Below, piece by piece: positions 10,340 through 22,625 of a stretch of 64,000 nucleotides of DNA (the stretch's first letter is position 1; every line of letters starts with the position of its first letter). The notes below the pieces were generated by a model. It was not told where the DNA came from, made no database searches, and saw only the letters and a list, made by a program, of their open reading frames with translations. The DNA is from Diphasiastrum complanatum. Its lineage: Eukaryota > Streptophyta > Lycopodiopsida > Lycopodiales > Lycopodiaceae. The position numbers and the translations under genes were made by a program. The stretch lies in NCBI GenBank assembly GCA_029204225.1, contig CM055097.1, positions 56,975,601-57,039,600 of the forward strand, written 5' to 3'.

Positions 10340-13300
10340 GATAGTTGTGTTTTGGATAGATCGTCACTTGTATCATATTTTTTTTAGTCCTAGACGTTTT
10401 GGAAAAAAAAAATAGTTGTTCAGAATTCACTAGTTAGAACTACTTCTGGGTATATCACATCTCCTCGATGTTCAAAGTTTTTCTTGATCAACTTAGAAAT
10501 AGACGTCTTTGATTACTTCTATAATCTTTTGAAAAAAAAAAATCCTGTTCAAATAATGGAGTTGTCCTAGAAATCGAGTAGGATTAGAAATGTTCAATTA
10601 GTCCCAATCTTTGAAAAAAAAAAAAACCGGAAATTTTCTGACCAAACAACTTCTAGGGAGTTGTCTTATGCAAATAGGAAGTTGGGATGTCAAAGTCACT
10701 AGAAGAGCAACTTCAAACACTCTTTTAATATGTACACTCCAGATGAGGTCTATCAAATGCATTCACAACAATCGATACTTTAGACACTATTATGAGGAAA
10801 TGCATTCATGCTTTTACAACATACACTCCTGAATTGCATATGCATGCCACCTTATGCACGGGTCTGACAGTGGGCATTTTTCTAAAATTGTTGGGAGTGG
10901 GTGCATAAAGCCAATTAGGATCACTGGTGGGTTGGATTGTAGAAATTTCAAAGAACAAATCAAATCTAAAAGCTGGAAGATCGTGAAGTAGATATTGAAA
11001 GAACCACTTGGAAATTGTTGCCGAGTGTCCAAGTAAAAGCTTATTGAAAGCATAAGACCAGAGACTCTGGATCCTTGGTGTGGGGCCCACACACCCCAGT
11101 GGATATCGCCATGTTAGGCGATTTTTTGTCATAATAAAATCGGACTTGAATTATGACCATTTTTAAATTTTTATGATAAAATCGAGTTAAAATGGCCGAT
11201 TATTGTAAGTTATTGTATGTACTGTATTTATAGTTTGGGCATCTGGCCTACTCAATAATGGCCAAAGTAGAATTTTTAAATTTATGTGACTACTTTTCCA
11301 GTAAATTATAAGCATGTAAACAACACTTTCAATGTACTTATGACATTCAATTGATAAAAGACCACAGTACATTTTGATTCCACTTGCCTACTAGGGAAAT
11401 CTCAATCACGAGGCATAGCATCAATAGCAACATCGCTATCGAACACTTCAAATACATTGACAATGGAAATAAAACCAGCAATATGAATAGAACCATCAAC
11501 AAGGTGTTTCAGGCAGGTTATTTTCTACAAAATGGTCACCAACACAGTACACACATAGGAAATTTGGACAGTGACAGTCAAAAATTTCATCTCCATCAAT
11601 AACATCGAGTTTTGAGGTTCTACCTAGACATCAAGCAAAATCCCAGTATGCACATATTATATCACTAAGAGTGGATGCAGTTGGCATGTGTAATCCATTG
11701 GTATTGAAAGTGAACACTTTGAGATCAACACACTTCAATGTCGACACTGCCATGCATAAAAGGATGATTACATATTTTCCAACTAAGGCCCTGTGTGTAA
11801 ATAAGCACTTAGAGATAATAGATGCATAGGTAATTGATTTTGTGTAATGAAAATTGCAATCTATAACTTATATTTAAATTGAAACTGACGTTTACAATTT
11901 TGGTTATCAGTCTTCCAAGCAAGTTGACGCTTTTTGTTGTGGCTAGTATGTTATAAAAAATGTAAAATGCCTTATGGAGTGGTATATTACTCAAGGTGAA
12001 AGTGTCGATATACACAAGGTAATTTGAATTTGGATGCTTAATGATTTTATTTGAATTTGTCATTCATTTGAATTATTTTTCAATTTTCTATTCGACTAAC
12101 TTACGTATTGATAATTTGCAAATCATCTGTTCGGAATTCACGCAAAATGAAATATTTGAATTTCGACAAGATATGATTAAGATTTTCATGAGTAATGCAA
12201 CATTGGTCAAATTGGAGCACAAAGTTGAGGACCTTAAACTGAAATGTTGAAAGGCCAATATCAATATATATGATAAAAAAATGTACTTGTAAAAATCTAC
12301 ATTCAATGTATATAAATGATAGCCTTTCTTGGTCTTTCGATATTTGAACTCTTGTTGTTATTTCGATTTTTTTTTCTGTCAAATGTAATTGTATCTTGTA
12401 CATCTTCAATTACATTTTTCTTGAACCTACACATCAAAACAATGTAATTACATTTTCTAATGGATAATGTGAGCTTACACAATGTCAAATATTTACAAAA
12501 GCTAAGAAGCTACATTTGATAAGTAGAGTCAAGCTTGCCAATATTTAGAGATTTTTATTTATCCAAGCTTTGTTTTGTTTTGACAATTTCTATGCTTGAC
12601 ATTAAATCTCTACGTGGTATATGGTCCTTTTGTCTTGCTCTAGCCTGAACATTGTAAATATTCTATCAGTAAATCATTGTTATTAAATAGTAGAGTAGTC
12701 AATTACATAGTAGACTATTTAAGTACAAATACATACCATTTGTCCATGTATTCAAAATAGTATAGTTTTCATGAAATTTGTAAAATCATAGGATCTAAAT
12801 TTTGATCGTATGTAGACTTGCTCATGATGGTTCATTTTAAAGTTTTGATCTAATGCTCAAAACCAAAACATATATCTATTACATAAAACAAATTTTCACA
12901 CATTTTTAAATTTTATTTTTAACTTATAATTCTCATATTATGTCAACACAATTTCCTATTGAGTGGATAATTGAAAGTATTTCTCCTAGGAAGATTCTAT
13001 TTCAAAAATCACCATATAACAAATAAAAGTACATTTTTGCATAAAATTATTTTTCTAAGGGCGTGCTTTTTGACTGATTTTAAAAACTTGAGAATGCACA
13101 TACCATGTTTTCAAAAAAAAATAAGTAAGAAACTATACAATTATGTCCATTGCAAATTTGCTATTTTCAAAAAACCCCACAATAAAAAAGCTGAACATAA
13201 AATGCATATAGATATTGGACTTTCCATTGAGAGTTTGTTATATGTACTTGTATAACGCATTAAAACCATTAATATTTTGATTGTCATCTAAATATTTCAA

Positions 13301-13700
13301 AAATGCACTCTGCCAAGAAAAATATATCTCAATACTTTATAATGATGTTTTTGTCTTTACTTCAATTCTTATCAAATATTAAATTTTGATTGAGTAATAC
13401 AATATCCACATTCTATGTAATATCCAACAATTAACATTAGTAAATTCAATGTATCCAAACAAAAGTTTGCATCACAAATTAATTTATCTAAACTCACAAT
13501 GATAGTGCTTAAAACTGAAATATTTATAACTTTAAGTATAACTCCATGAAGCATAATATCCCACGTACATCTTTGTGAATCTCACAAAACTTAAGCTTGA
13601 TTTGAAAAAAAGGCACTTGCTAGTAAAATAGAAGTATGCATATAAATCAAAGGTGCCTAACAATAACATATATGTCTACCAAACAATCAATATAACCTTA
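10340..13700. other. AT-rich interval without recognised gene
   Basis: This stretch has no counterpart in the right arm. Frames of up to 108 codons (for example 10,806-11,132 and 12,101-12,409, - strand) show no domain that I recognise. There is a local inverted-repeat-like stretch of AAAATCG motifs near 11,115-11,200. I find no PBS, LTR pair or clear splice-bounded exon. Confidence 0.5.
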
Positions 13701-13709
13701 AAAGTATCA

Positions 13710-14670
13710 AGCAATATCCAACAACATATCAGGTAATGCCTTCTCGGCTAATTGTGAGGCTTGTCCCTCTTCAAGGACATCACTAGCCCTCTCATTGTAA
13801 TCTTGAGGAGTATCAAGAATATCATCTCTCAAACTAACTAGCTCCCCTTTTTCATATAGAAGTGGGGGAACAGGTTCTGATGAGGCACTTTGGAACCCAA
13901 CTTTGTGATCATCATCTGGAAGTTCTCGAATAGCAGCCACTCTCATCTCAACGCAAGTCGCCTGGGCTTCATCCATGTCAACAACTATACAATTTCTGTT
14001 TTTCTTGAATGCACAACATGTGGTAGTACCTACATTTGAATGTAAATAAAAGCATAAGTTATTCACCTTATACAAAATTAAATTGTAAAGTTAATAATGA
14101 AAACTAATTGTTAGCAAAGAAAACACATCTTAAAATCTGTTCTTGCAAACATATCCAAAACCCAATCATCCTCATTCGAGAACATATCAATTAATTTGTT
14201 GATTAATCTCTGAGGCTTTTGGTAAGGGTTTACCAAAGAGCTCTCACCCTCGAAATGCCTCAATTTACGAGTCACAACGGACAAGAAATAACGTTACTGC
14301 ATTGTTCATTGCAATGAGTTCATAATCTCCTTTTTTTCATGCGTATCAAAGTAGCCCACCGTCATCATTTGTTGTGTGGTATGTGCACTACCATGTATAC
14401 AATTGATTCAGTTTTTGAGCACTTCAATCTGTGTTTTGGAAGTGAATTTAGATTTTCTTGATCCACTTAAGTTGTCAATTACTTCATTAGGAGCACTTTT
14501 CTAATAACAACGGTTTCAATTAGAGGTAATGATGGTTTTACGATTTTTTCGTTTTTACATAACAGTGGGTTATGGAATTTGTTTGCTGTTTTTGTTTTTT
14601 GTGGAACTGGTTTTGTATCAAAATCGGTGAGAATGGCAAGAATAGATGCAAAAAATAGAGTAACCACTTG
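13710..14670 (-). pseudogene. DNA N6-adenine/N4-cytosine methyltransferase-like pseudogene
   Basis: Two exons can be read on the - strand. The upstream exon ends KPQRLINKLIDMF...DWVLDMFART, up to 14,137. After an intron of about 106 bp, the second exon starts at 14,029 and continues G-TTTCCAFKKNRNCIVVDMD. Joined, they match the AdoMet-binding motif region of N6/N4-type DNA methyltransferases (PF01555-like: DxFAGTGTTT followed by an R..VxxD segment). The second Gly of DMFAGTG is Arg here, the 5' splice site reads AT instead of GT, and upstream text (TVGYFDTHEKK, FTSKTQIEVLKN) contains stops. The C-terminal ~75 residues are acidic and end in TGA near 13,710. No catalytic DPPY/NPPY box was found. 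The family is common in bacteria and phages and patchy in eukaryotes; the spliced structure argues that this is plant nuclear DNA. The function of the intact relative is unknown. Confidence 0.65.
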
Positions 14671-15195
14671 TTGTGAGTGTTGTTGGATTATTCACAAGTT
14701 TTGCATGATGATTCTTTATGGAGTTGCAGGTTTTTGTTGCGTTTTCCAGCAAACTAATGGTAGTTTGTAGGCTAATGAGCCAGTAAGACCATTATTGTAA
14801 TGGTGATTGCTTATGCATTTGTAAAAACAAACTGAAGATTAAGCAAACTCTAAAACGACTTAAAGAATTTCTTATTGCAAAAACAACAGTAGAAACTGAT
14901 TTTTGCATGAAAAGTATGGTTAACGAATTGTAAAACTTTTGTTTACTACAAAAAACAAGGCTCAGGCTTTAGGAGATTTGAACATCTGTAAATGTGCCCT
15001 AAAAGTATAGGTAATCTGCTAACAACAACAGAAGTAAAAGCCTAAAGGCTTCCTGCATTCAAAAAACATTTGAAACTGTGTAAATCGCAGATTTTGCTAC
15101 AAGAAATGCGCCCTCCAGTGCTCATTAAACCTCCGAGGTTTTCTTTATGAAAAGAGGGAGAAGAAACACGTCTCCAGCTGCTTCCTTGGCTGCCA

Positions 15196-15197
15196 TT

Positions 15198-15235
<38 letters not shown>
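15196..15235. repeat. (CT)n microsatellite
   Basis: Pure CT run of about 40 bp. Flanking sequence is unannotated. Confidence 0.95.
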
Positions 15236-15238
<3 letters not shown>

Positions 15239-15374
15239 CCTATCATGATTTGGGACCTCCTCCTTTCTCTATTCTGGTTCTGAAGTGGCCCGAGAATGGG
15301 AGGGAACTGGCGAAGCCCGAGGATACGAAAAAAACGCATGGTGTGAATATAGACTAAGTTTTTTTGTAAAACTT

Positions 15375-16630
15375 ATTGTTTAATGCGTGATTGGTAGGAA
15401 GTTGAGGAACTAGGCTGGGATGGTTTTTTCTATGAGTTTTTTTTTCCATAAGCATCTTTTCTTAGTCATTTTTAGACTAGTAAAGCGGCAATACAGTTAA
15501 TATTTCCATGAGTGGTAACAGGCTTACAAACTGTTGTTAATTAGATTTCGACGCATTGACATGTTTTTTTTAAGAACTGTTATTGCTTAAAACTTTATTT
15601 AAAAATTCATTGGTGTAATTGGTAAAACAAAAGCACATACGTCTACTAGAACCGTGTTTTTTCTAGACAATGCTTTATTAAAGAACAATTATACCCATTA
15701 TGAATGGGTTAATTAAACGTAAAATTTTAATTTTCAAGTAAATGGATAGAGATGGAAGTTCCGGTGAGGTTGGACACTGCAATTCACCCAACATCACTCG
15801 TTAATGATGACACCCTAAATTCTGGCGAGCTTTTGCAAACTTTGTGCAAGGTAGTTTTAGAACTTCATTTGAGTAATTAACAATGTAACATACAAATGCA
15901 AAATCTTTTTTAACCAATTATAAGTTGTTAACTCTAACAACTTGGGCTTCTCACCCGAAATATGTTCCACCAATAAAAAGCTTAAAAGCTCGGCAGTTGT
16001 AGAAGATTGGGTAAACCGTTGGATGATCTATTTTAGCTTACACAGCGTCCCAAAGGAAAAGCAGATATCTTGTCAGTTTTGTTGTTTCTTGACGACAAAG
16101 CCTCCTTGTGGTAAAGGTCCTACCTATGAAACCAGTGATTTAAGTTGGATTCCTAGTGGAATTCCATAAGGCTTTAGTCACAATTCACGATTCTGATTGA
16201 AAATTTGCTTTATTAACTATAAATTGGACAACCAAGAATGGGACACTCATGTCCAGAAATTCTTGGATTCTCTTGTCCAAGGTGCCATTTTTTTCAAAAA
16301 AGCGAGCATGGCAAGACGGTCTCGTCACCTAAGATGGAAAAAAATTTGAATCATAAGTTTATTCCCACTAATTTCTCAGTGAGTTGGAATATGTACTTTG
16401 AAGTTGGAATGTGAAATTTCCGAGAACTTCAATAGTATTGAAGGTATTTGTTTCAATTGATTTATGTATTTTTTTATATATAAACTTTGGATTTTGAGAA
16501 ACTTTGATCAAGAAATGGAAAGCCTTCATGGGGGGAGAACTTGTGTACAGATAAAGTGATAAATGTAGAGATATGCTATGTAGTGAATCTTTGTGTGATC
16601 ATAAACCTTTTGTAGAAACTTTTAAATCTT
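15375..16630 (+). repeat. Inverted repeat B, left copy (1.26 kb)
   Basis: Reverse-complement match to 26,965-28,215. Shared landmarks are AGGAAGTTGAGGAACT (15,399), GTGGTAACAGGCTTAC, a 75-codon frame at 15,942-16,169 that is open in both copies with about 88% identical residues, and GTTTATGATC-type sequence at the inner end. The frame may be an exon of an unknown TE protein (LKSSAVVEDW, KPPCGKGPT); I do not recognise it. Confidence 0.8.
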
Positions 16631-16987
16631 GTGGATCTACAAAGGGATTCCTTGGGCTAAGTTATTTGCATGCATAAACTAGTCGTGAATACATAGATGA
16701 GAATTGTATAGAGACAATTTCTCACTGGGTTATAGTAATTTCTCATTAAGAATTGTCATTGACCAAAGTGGAAGTAGAATCAGATTGAATATGGTGTCTT
16801 GGATTCACATCTATACATTCAAATATTTTCTAAATCCGATACAACTAACTGAGTCAGAAGCGCTACTTCTAAGTTAGTTGTTTGAATCAACAATATAACT
16901 TCTCTTATGGATATTATTGTTAAAATGTATTGCTTATAAGTCGCAACCTTTATGGATCAAGTTTGGATTCATTTAAAGGTTATGTGC

Positions 16988-17400
16988 CACTACAACACCC
17001 GCCACAATTTGCGACGTGTTTTGGGACGCGAATCGCGAGTTTATTTTTTTTTAATTCGTCGCGGACGTTGGAAAAACACGTCACTATAAGGTCTTCGAAA
17101 TCCGATGTCCATAAAACACGTCGCAATACAACACTCATAAGTTGTCCGAATCTGAAAACACAAATCCCGGTCGATGGAGAGCAATCCAACGTGGACATCG
17201 GATTGCGACGTCCGACGTGGACAACGCAATCCGACGTCCAAAGACGTCGCTTTGTTATTCGACGTGGATGTTGCATTGAGATGTTCAAAAACCTGTAGGA
17301 TTCCAACGTATGTAGATCCAGAATGATCCATAAATTGTCTGACGCCCATCCGACGTCCATCCGATGTCTATCATTTAGATTTCTATATATGATATTGATT
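16988..17400 (+). mobile_element. CACTA-like terminus with subterminal repeats
   Basis: Begins CACTACAACACCCGCCACAA, followed by TTTGCGACGTGTTTTGGGACG and then many copies of GACGT/CGGATTCCGACG-type motifs in both orientations (GACATCGGATTGCGACGT, CCGACGTGGACA). The CACTACAA start and dense subterminal repeats are hallmarks of CACTA (En/Spm) transposons. A matching end in reverse orientation lies at 28,840-29,420. No transposase was identified between them, and the flanking trinucleotides (TGC / AAT) do not match, so I do not claim that they bound a single element. Confidence 0.7.
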
Positions 17401-18120
17401 GTTGTTTTGAAATCCAACATTGCACATGGTTTTAAATTCTTAGTTGGTTATTACATCAAGCAATGGCAATATAGCACAATCATTTGCAATAATAATATTT
17501 TCATAATATCAATCAATTGTCGCATGAGTCTTTCTAGATCTAATATCAACTAAAATTTATAAACCTAATCTACTCGTCGTCATCGTGATATCTAGTCTGC
17601 ATGACACGAGCAAACAAACTACATTAATATTTAATGTTTGATCGTATTAAATTAAATAAAATTGACGTCAAAATAAATACAAACCACATTTGTATGAATA
17701 CAAAAACTAGTACTTACATTTGGAGGATGACCCTCGTTCTTTAGTTGTCAACTAATGCATTGTATGATTCCCTGAAGGCAAATTTGTATTCCTCCTTAGT
17801 TGGCAGACGTCCATAGTCCACCAACTATCCATGCATTCAATTTAAGTTGAAACTAATTTAGGGCTACATTGGAGCAGCTAGTCATAATGCATATTAAAAA
17901 ATAAAAGCATATGAAATCAAAGATAAACTATAAGAGTAGTGTAAGTTCACTTATTCCATAGTCCGCCAACTGTCCATGCATTCAATTTCAATTACCATGC
18001 TTGCTTGTAATCTCGCTTTTCCGCTCGAGCCCAACCTAGGATTGCCTAACCCATGCATCCTAGCGGTCGCAACATCATTCTGGATCTTGTATTTATCTGG
18101 TGTTTGTTCATCTGCTTTTA
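17400..18120. other. Interval without gene; short duplicated segment
   Basis: The phrase CCATGCATTCAATTT occurs twice (about 17,829 and 17,972) within similar contexts, so a ~140-bp local duplication is likely. Nothing else is recognised. Confidence 0.5.
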
Positions 18121-18620
18121 CGATCCATTAACACTACAATCCACAACAAAGATAGCTTAGTCTTTCTCTCTCTCTCTCCCTTTCTCTCTCATAAAAAGTA
18201 TAATAACAAGCAATCCCAATAACAATCAGATCCAACAATTAGCAAAATTTAAATAAAGCATGAGAGACGGAGGAAAAGTGATAGAGAGCAAGGACATTCA
18301 TCAATCCATTTCACAAGAGAACCAATCTGCTTTATTGAAATGGGGAAATGAACATGTGTAGGAACTCGAGTTGGTCCCTTTTTAAAGTAGAGAGAAGGAC
18401 CCTGGCCTCTTAATCCTATTGGCCCATTTCTACCTCCCTAATTATTCAAATTTAAAAAAGAGCGGGAACCATCCAAATTGGAGAGAAACCCAACTTTATT
18501 CACTAACTTGACATTTAGGCCCTGCGACATTAAAAGTCCCGCAAAAAGACCTAAAGTCCTTTTATTGACTTTCTAATTAATCAAATCTCTATGTGATCAT
18601 CGGGTTGGACCTACACACGC
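18120..18620 (-). repeat. LTR fragment of the - strand gypsy element (3' LTR)
   Basis: Reverse complement of sequence at 31,003-31,460: GTCCAACCCGATGATCACAT, GTCGCAGGGCCTAAATGTCA, AACTCGAGTT, TGTCCTTGCTCTCTATCA. It directly abuts the RT remnant at 18,624, so RNase H and integrase have been deleted. A CT-rich insertion around 18,163-18,190 is not in the other copy. Confidence 0.8.
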
Positions 18621-18623
18621 AGG

Positions 18624-19641
18624 GTGCCGGTACCTCCCAGAAAGGATTGTAGCTCAGTGGTAGTAGTCGGAGCCATCAAAGCTAGGAGTAGCTTGATTTT
18701 TTTAGGATCCATAGCTATTCCATATTTACTAATAACATGGCCCAACAATACTCCATATGGCACGTCAAATACGCACTTGTTCACATGTAGGGCAATACAA
18801 GTAATAGCACATTTTTGAAAATATTTCTCAAGTACAGATAAAGGCCCTTCCATACTAGAAGCGCCGCATAGGTCGACCATCCATAAATATTTTCAAATCG
18901 TCATCTAGGATATTTTTGAAACTCTCGTTCATAAATCTCTTATAGGTAGCAGGAGCATTGCACAGCCCAAATGGCATCACGTGGTATGCAAAAACTCCAA
19001 ATGTGGTCGTGAATGTGGTTTTCAGCATATCCTTGCTCCTCATAGCTATCTAATTGTACCCAGCAAAACAATCCATAAATGAGTACATTTCTCGTCCCGC
19101 CAACTCTTCCAGTACCTGATCTATGAAGGGAAGAGGGTAGTAATATTTTTGTTTTCTTGTTTAACTGTTTGTAATCCACACATACTCTTACTTAATTAGA
19201 GTTTTTCTTGGGTTTTGGCACTATGGGAGAGCACTACTTTGAATTCTCTACAGGAAATATCAATCCACCATTCTTCAGTCTTTCTAGTTCTATATACACT
19301 TCTGTTCTCAAATGATAGGGTAGTCTTCCTTGTTTATGTCGAATAGGTGTGGTATCTGGCTTGAGTTCTATTGCATGTGTTACTAACTTGGGGGCTATTC
19401 CTTTCAGATCAGTGTAATCCCAACGGAAGATGTGTTGGTATTTTCTACACAGTCTCTCAAACTCTTTTTTCTGAAGATCATCAAGTTGAGCTCCTACTTT
19501 GATAATTCTTGGAGCTTCGATGGTCCTCAAATTTATGAAATGTACATTAGCGTCTCGTACCCTTGGAGGTTTCTCTTCAGGTATAATCCACTCGATTTCT
19601 AAAATATCTTTGTGTTTTGTTCATATTCTTCTAAATCGAAC
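18624..19641 (-). pseudogene. Ty3/gypsy reverse transcriptase remnant
   Basis: The - strand reads EIEWIIPEEKPPR, then IEAPRIIKVGAQ, FERLCRKYQHIFRWDYTDL, LPYHLRTEVYIELERLKNGG (RT start), a shifted segment with DYKQLN, TTFGVFAYHVMPFGLCNAPA, NESFKNILDDDLKIFMD, then a shifted GPLSVLEKYFQ, NKCVFDVPYGVLLGHVIS and ELQSFLGGTG. This is the normal gypsy RT order. The catalytic FMDD box is destroyed, because the frame shifts right after FMD. Upstream it continues across the nested element into the protease at 25.9-26.5 kb. Confidence 0.92.
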
Positions 19642-20735
19642 TGTTGGCTCATTCTGACAAATCCCCAAGATACTCGACCAGAGCTACCCAAAGGGCACCT
19701 CTCACCTTAGATCGAGGAGGTCTCTAAAAAGATGAGATGAACGGAGACTGAGAGTGGAATATGAGAGCTGAGGAATACTAGTTAAGAACGACAAGCAAGA
19801 ACTATGTAAGCCTCATGGTGAATTCTAAAAGATGGAATGATCATGTAGTAACTAGTATTTCTAGGCAAAGTAATAAATGCAAGTAGACCCCTCTTAAAGA
19901 AAGTAGAGTGAGCCATCTTTTGATGGTGACCTCTAGTGGAGAGCCTTATTCCACTTGTAATTTGTGAAATGTGGAAATGCCGCTAGGATGCCACCTAAGG
20001 AGCTCTCTTGTTTATTTAAGAGGCTCTCTCTTTGTATAAGAGAAGATTTTTGTTTAATGTACCTACTCCATGTCCAAATGAGAAGAGGTGCATCCTTTGA
20101 GCTCCTTGATCATGCTTGTTTCTTGAGTGATGCATTCATGATCTTGCCCTTCTATCCTTTGTGTGTGATTGTGGAACATAGAGTGAATTAGTTTTCCTAT
20201 TTTCTTGTGGATTAATGTAGGAATTAGTATGTAAATCTTGCATATCTTCTTATAGTGCAGTTCTTGATGTTCTTGGGTTGTCCAAGAATCAAGAGATGAG
20301 TGTTTCTTGATTTTTGGACTATTAAATGTTAGATTAGTTTCTTGTTACAGTTCCATAGATTAAGGTATGTGTAGTATAGTTTTAATGTTTAGGATATGAT
20401 TGAAACTCGTTTTTGCAGTAGTAGAGTAGGATTTCAATCACTGTTCAACGGTTCTACATGTTGATTTTATGGTTGAACATTTTGGCATGCATGATTGATT
20501 GATTGTGGTCGTTTATGCATGTGCTTCCAATGCAAGAGTGACCAATTTGAGTCTCCTCTGACAGGCAAAAAACTTAGATAGATACTTTTCTTCTGCCTGA
20601 TTTGGGCTTGAAACAAAAACATGAACATCCAAGAAAATGCCCAAGAAGCCTGATAATAGGTAGAACCGTTCTTGAAACCATCAGAGGCAAGAAAGAGAAA
20701 TCGATAGATTCTCTGGAGAAGGAAATCTACCAACA
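19642..20735 (+). repeat. 5' LTR of nested element
   Basis: 1,094 bp, about 90% similar by eye to the 3' LTR. It is followed by TTTGGTACTTGCCGCTTGC, which could be a decayed TTGGCGCC-type primer binding site. Confidence 0.9.
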
Positions 20736-20939
20736 TTTGGTACTTGCCGCTTGCACAACTCATATTCTTACACGATCCATGTTGCAACGCTTCCTTTCAT
20801 CGGATCCATACAAGAAACATGACACATTTTCAGATCTGTTCATAGCTCAAAACAACCTGCAATCACCCTCCACACGTTACATAACATCTCCTACGATCCT
20901 TTTGCATCCTCCTCTACCCACAATATACCCATCCTCTGC

Positions 20940-21560
20940 ACCCCTTTTGTATCCCATCTCAGTCGAGACCTCCTCCGTCACCATCTCAGCCAAGACCTCT
21001 TCCATCACCATCTCAGCCAAGTCCTTCATTTCTCCCATCTCAACCGAGTCCCCCTTCTCTCCCATCTCAGCCAAGACCTTCTCTGTCACCGTCTCCGTCG
21101 AGCCCCTTTGTTCCGATCTCAACCAAGTCATTTTTGGACTCAATTTCGTTCAAGTTGTTTTTGGACTCAATTTCGATCGAGTCATTTTTGGACTCAATCT
21201 TGACCGAATCATCATTTGAAATCTCAACCGAATTTTTGAACATCATCTCGACCGACGATTTTTTTCAAATCTCAACTGATATTTTTTGGTCACGATCTTG
21301 ACCGAAGGTTTTGGTTAAGGTCTTGACCGAGGACATTGTTCAAGGTCTCGAATGAGGGCACTGGTTAAGGTCTCGACCGAGGGCTTTGGTTAAGGTCTCC
21401 ACTGAGGGCACTGGTTAAGGTCTCGACCGAGGCCTTTGGTTAAGGTCTCGACCGAGGGCATTGGTTCAAATCTTGACCAAGGCAATTAGATCAAATCTCG
21501 ACTGGATCACTTAACTCCAATCTCGACTGGACCGAGATCTTTGATTGCGATTTCGACCGA
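20940..21560 (+). repeat. Minisatellite in retrotransposon leader
   Basis: Two related arrays. At 20,940-21,130 are units of CATCTCAGCCAAGACC-type sequence; at 21,115-21,560 are ~30-bp units built around AAGGTCTCGACCGAGGGC with TTTGGTT or ACTGGTT spacers. The shared core is (C/A)TCTCGACCGA. A 205-codon frame crosses the first part, giving a repetitive Ser/Thr/Ile text (TISAKTSS); I regard it as translated repeat rather than a gene. Confidence 0.88.
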
Positions 21561-21971
21561 ACCACCAGCTTGATAGAGCCTTAGAGCTCAAAAAAAAAAA
21601 AAAAGGCTTGAGCACCAAAAAAATTTAAATAAAAATAAAACTTATACCAATAGAAAGCCCTTCTGATACCGAGTCTCCTCCTTGAGTTTTCTACTAGCAA
21701 AAAAAAAAGCCCTGAAAAATCAAAAAACACAAAAACACAAAAAATCCATACAAAACACAAAAATATACAACAGTACACAATGGACCACCATACCGATCCT
21801 GAAATTCCAAAAGATTATCCATAAGAAATAAGGTCTCCTACAGCTGAACAAATTAAATGTCATAGGTTCTACTGAATGTAGTCCCAAATACACTAGCCAT
21901 CCACAAACCCATTAGAGGGACAAGAACCTGATAGAGCCGAGTCTTGATGAGCACGAGCCCATGTTCATGGT

Positions 21972-22625
21972 GTGGAAACATCACATGGCAGAAGACACCT
22001 GAATGGAGCTTTTGCCACTCACGGAGCTCATTTTGAGAAGAGGACACCCAAGCTGGATCTATCCAAGTTTGATGGTAGTCCGGACCCTCAAAGATTCTTG
22101 CAAATCTTTGAGAATGCGTGTGATGTGTATGGCAAAACATTTGCTGATGCTATGGTCCAACTGTTTTCTATGACCATGATCGCTAAAGCATGTGACTGGT
22201 TTTTTAACCTTGATCGTGAAGATAAATTGGATTGGTCTAATTTGAAAGAGTCCTTTACCAAACGTTTTAAGCCCTTTCATTTGATAGAGAGTCCTTTTGT
22301 CAAATTGAGTAACATCAAGATGGCAAAAGATGAACGCGTACGAGACTATATTGAGCATTTCAAGCACTTAAAAGGTCAAGTACAAGAACAACCCTCTGAA
22401 CAAATGCTCATCATCTGGTTGATAGTCGGACTTCCACGATTGATAAGACACGAGCTTAAATCCAATGACGAATATACAAGCCTAAAATTAGCTATGTATG
22501 ATGCCATCAAAGAAGAAGATGAGGGATCAGATGTTGATGAATCTAGGGAAAGGAATACACCCCCTGCTCCTGTCCAAAAGTCGAAGCAGATCGAGGATAC
22601 CCAAGATCAGCTTTGGAAATCATAG
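21972..22625 (+). CDS. Retrotransposon gag polyprotein fragment
   Basis: The 217-codon frame encodes the Retrotrans_gag-type domain: LSKFDGSPDPQRFLQIFEN near residue 30, MIAKACDWFFNL with a conserved W, WSNLKESFTKRFKP, and RVRDYIEHFKHLKGQ. The frame ends at TAG 22,623, after which gag-like text continues (QMEELSKEFQ), so the protein is probably truncated by a nonsense mutation. It forms the capsid-like structural protein of the nested element. No zinc knuckle or protease follows in a readable frame. It is unlikely to be active. Confidence 0.85.
   Translation: METSHGRRHLNGAFATHGAHFEKRTPKLDLSKFDGSPDPQRFLQIFENACDVYGKTFADAMVQLFSMTMIAKACDWFFNLDREDKLDWSNLKESFTKRFKPFHLIESPFVKLSNIKMAKDERVRDYIEHFKHLKGQVQEQPSEQMLIIWLIVGLPRLIRHELKSNDEYTSLKLAMYDAIKEEDEGSDVDESRERNTPPAPVQKSKQIEDTQDQLWKS

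Noticed and set aside
10806-11132. 108-codon - strand frame considered as a gene
   Set aside because: No domain, no second copy and no splice or promoter context to support it.
18645-18680. GTAGCTCAGTGGTAG resembling a tRNA A-box
   Set aside because: It lies inside the reverse-transcriptase text (ELQSFLGG region) and no tRNA cloverleaf or B-box follows at the right distance.
20602-21219. 205-codon frame with Ser/Thr/Ile repeats
   Set aside because: Its repetitive part is the translated minisatellite in the element leader; no known domain, and the start region is LTR sequence.
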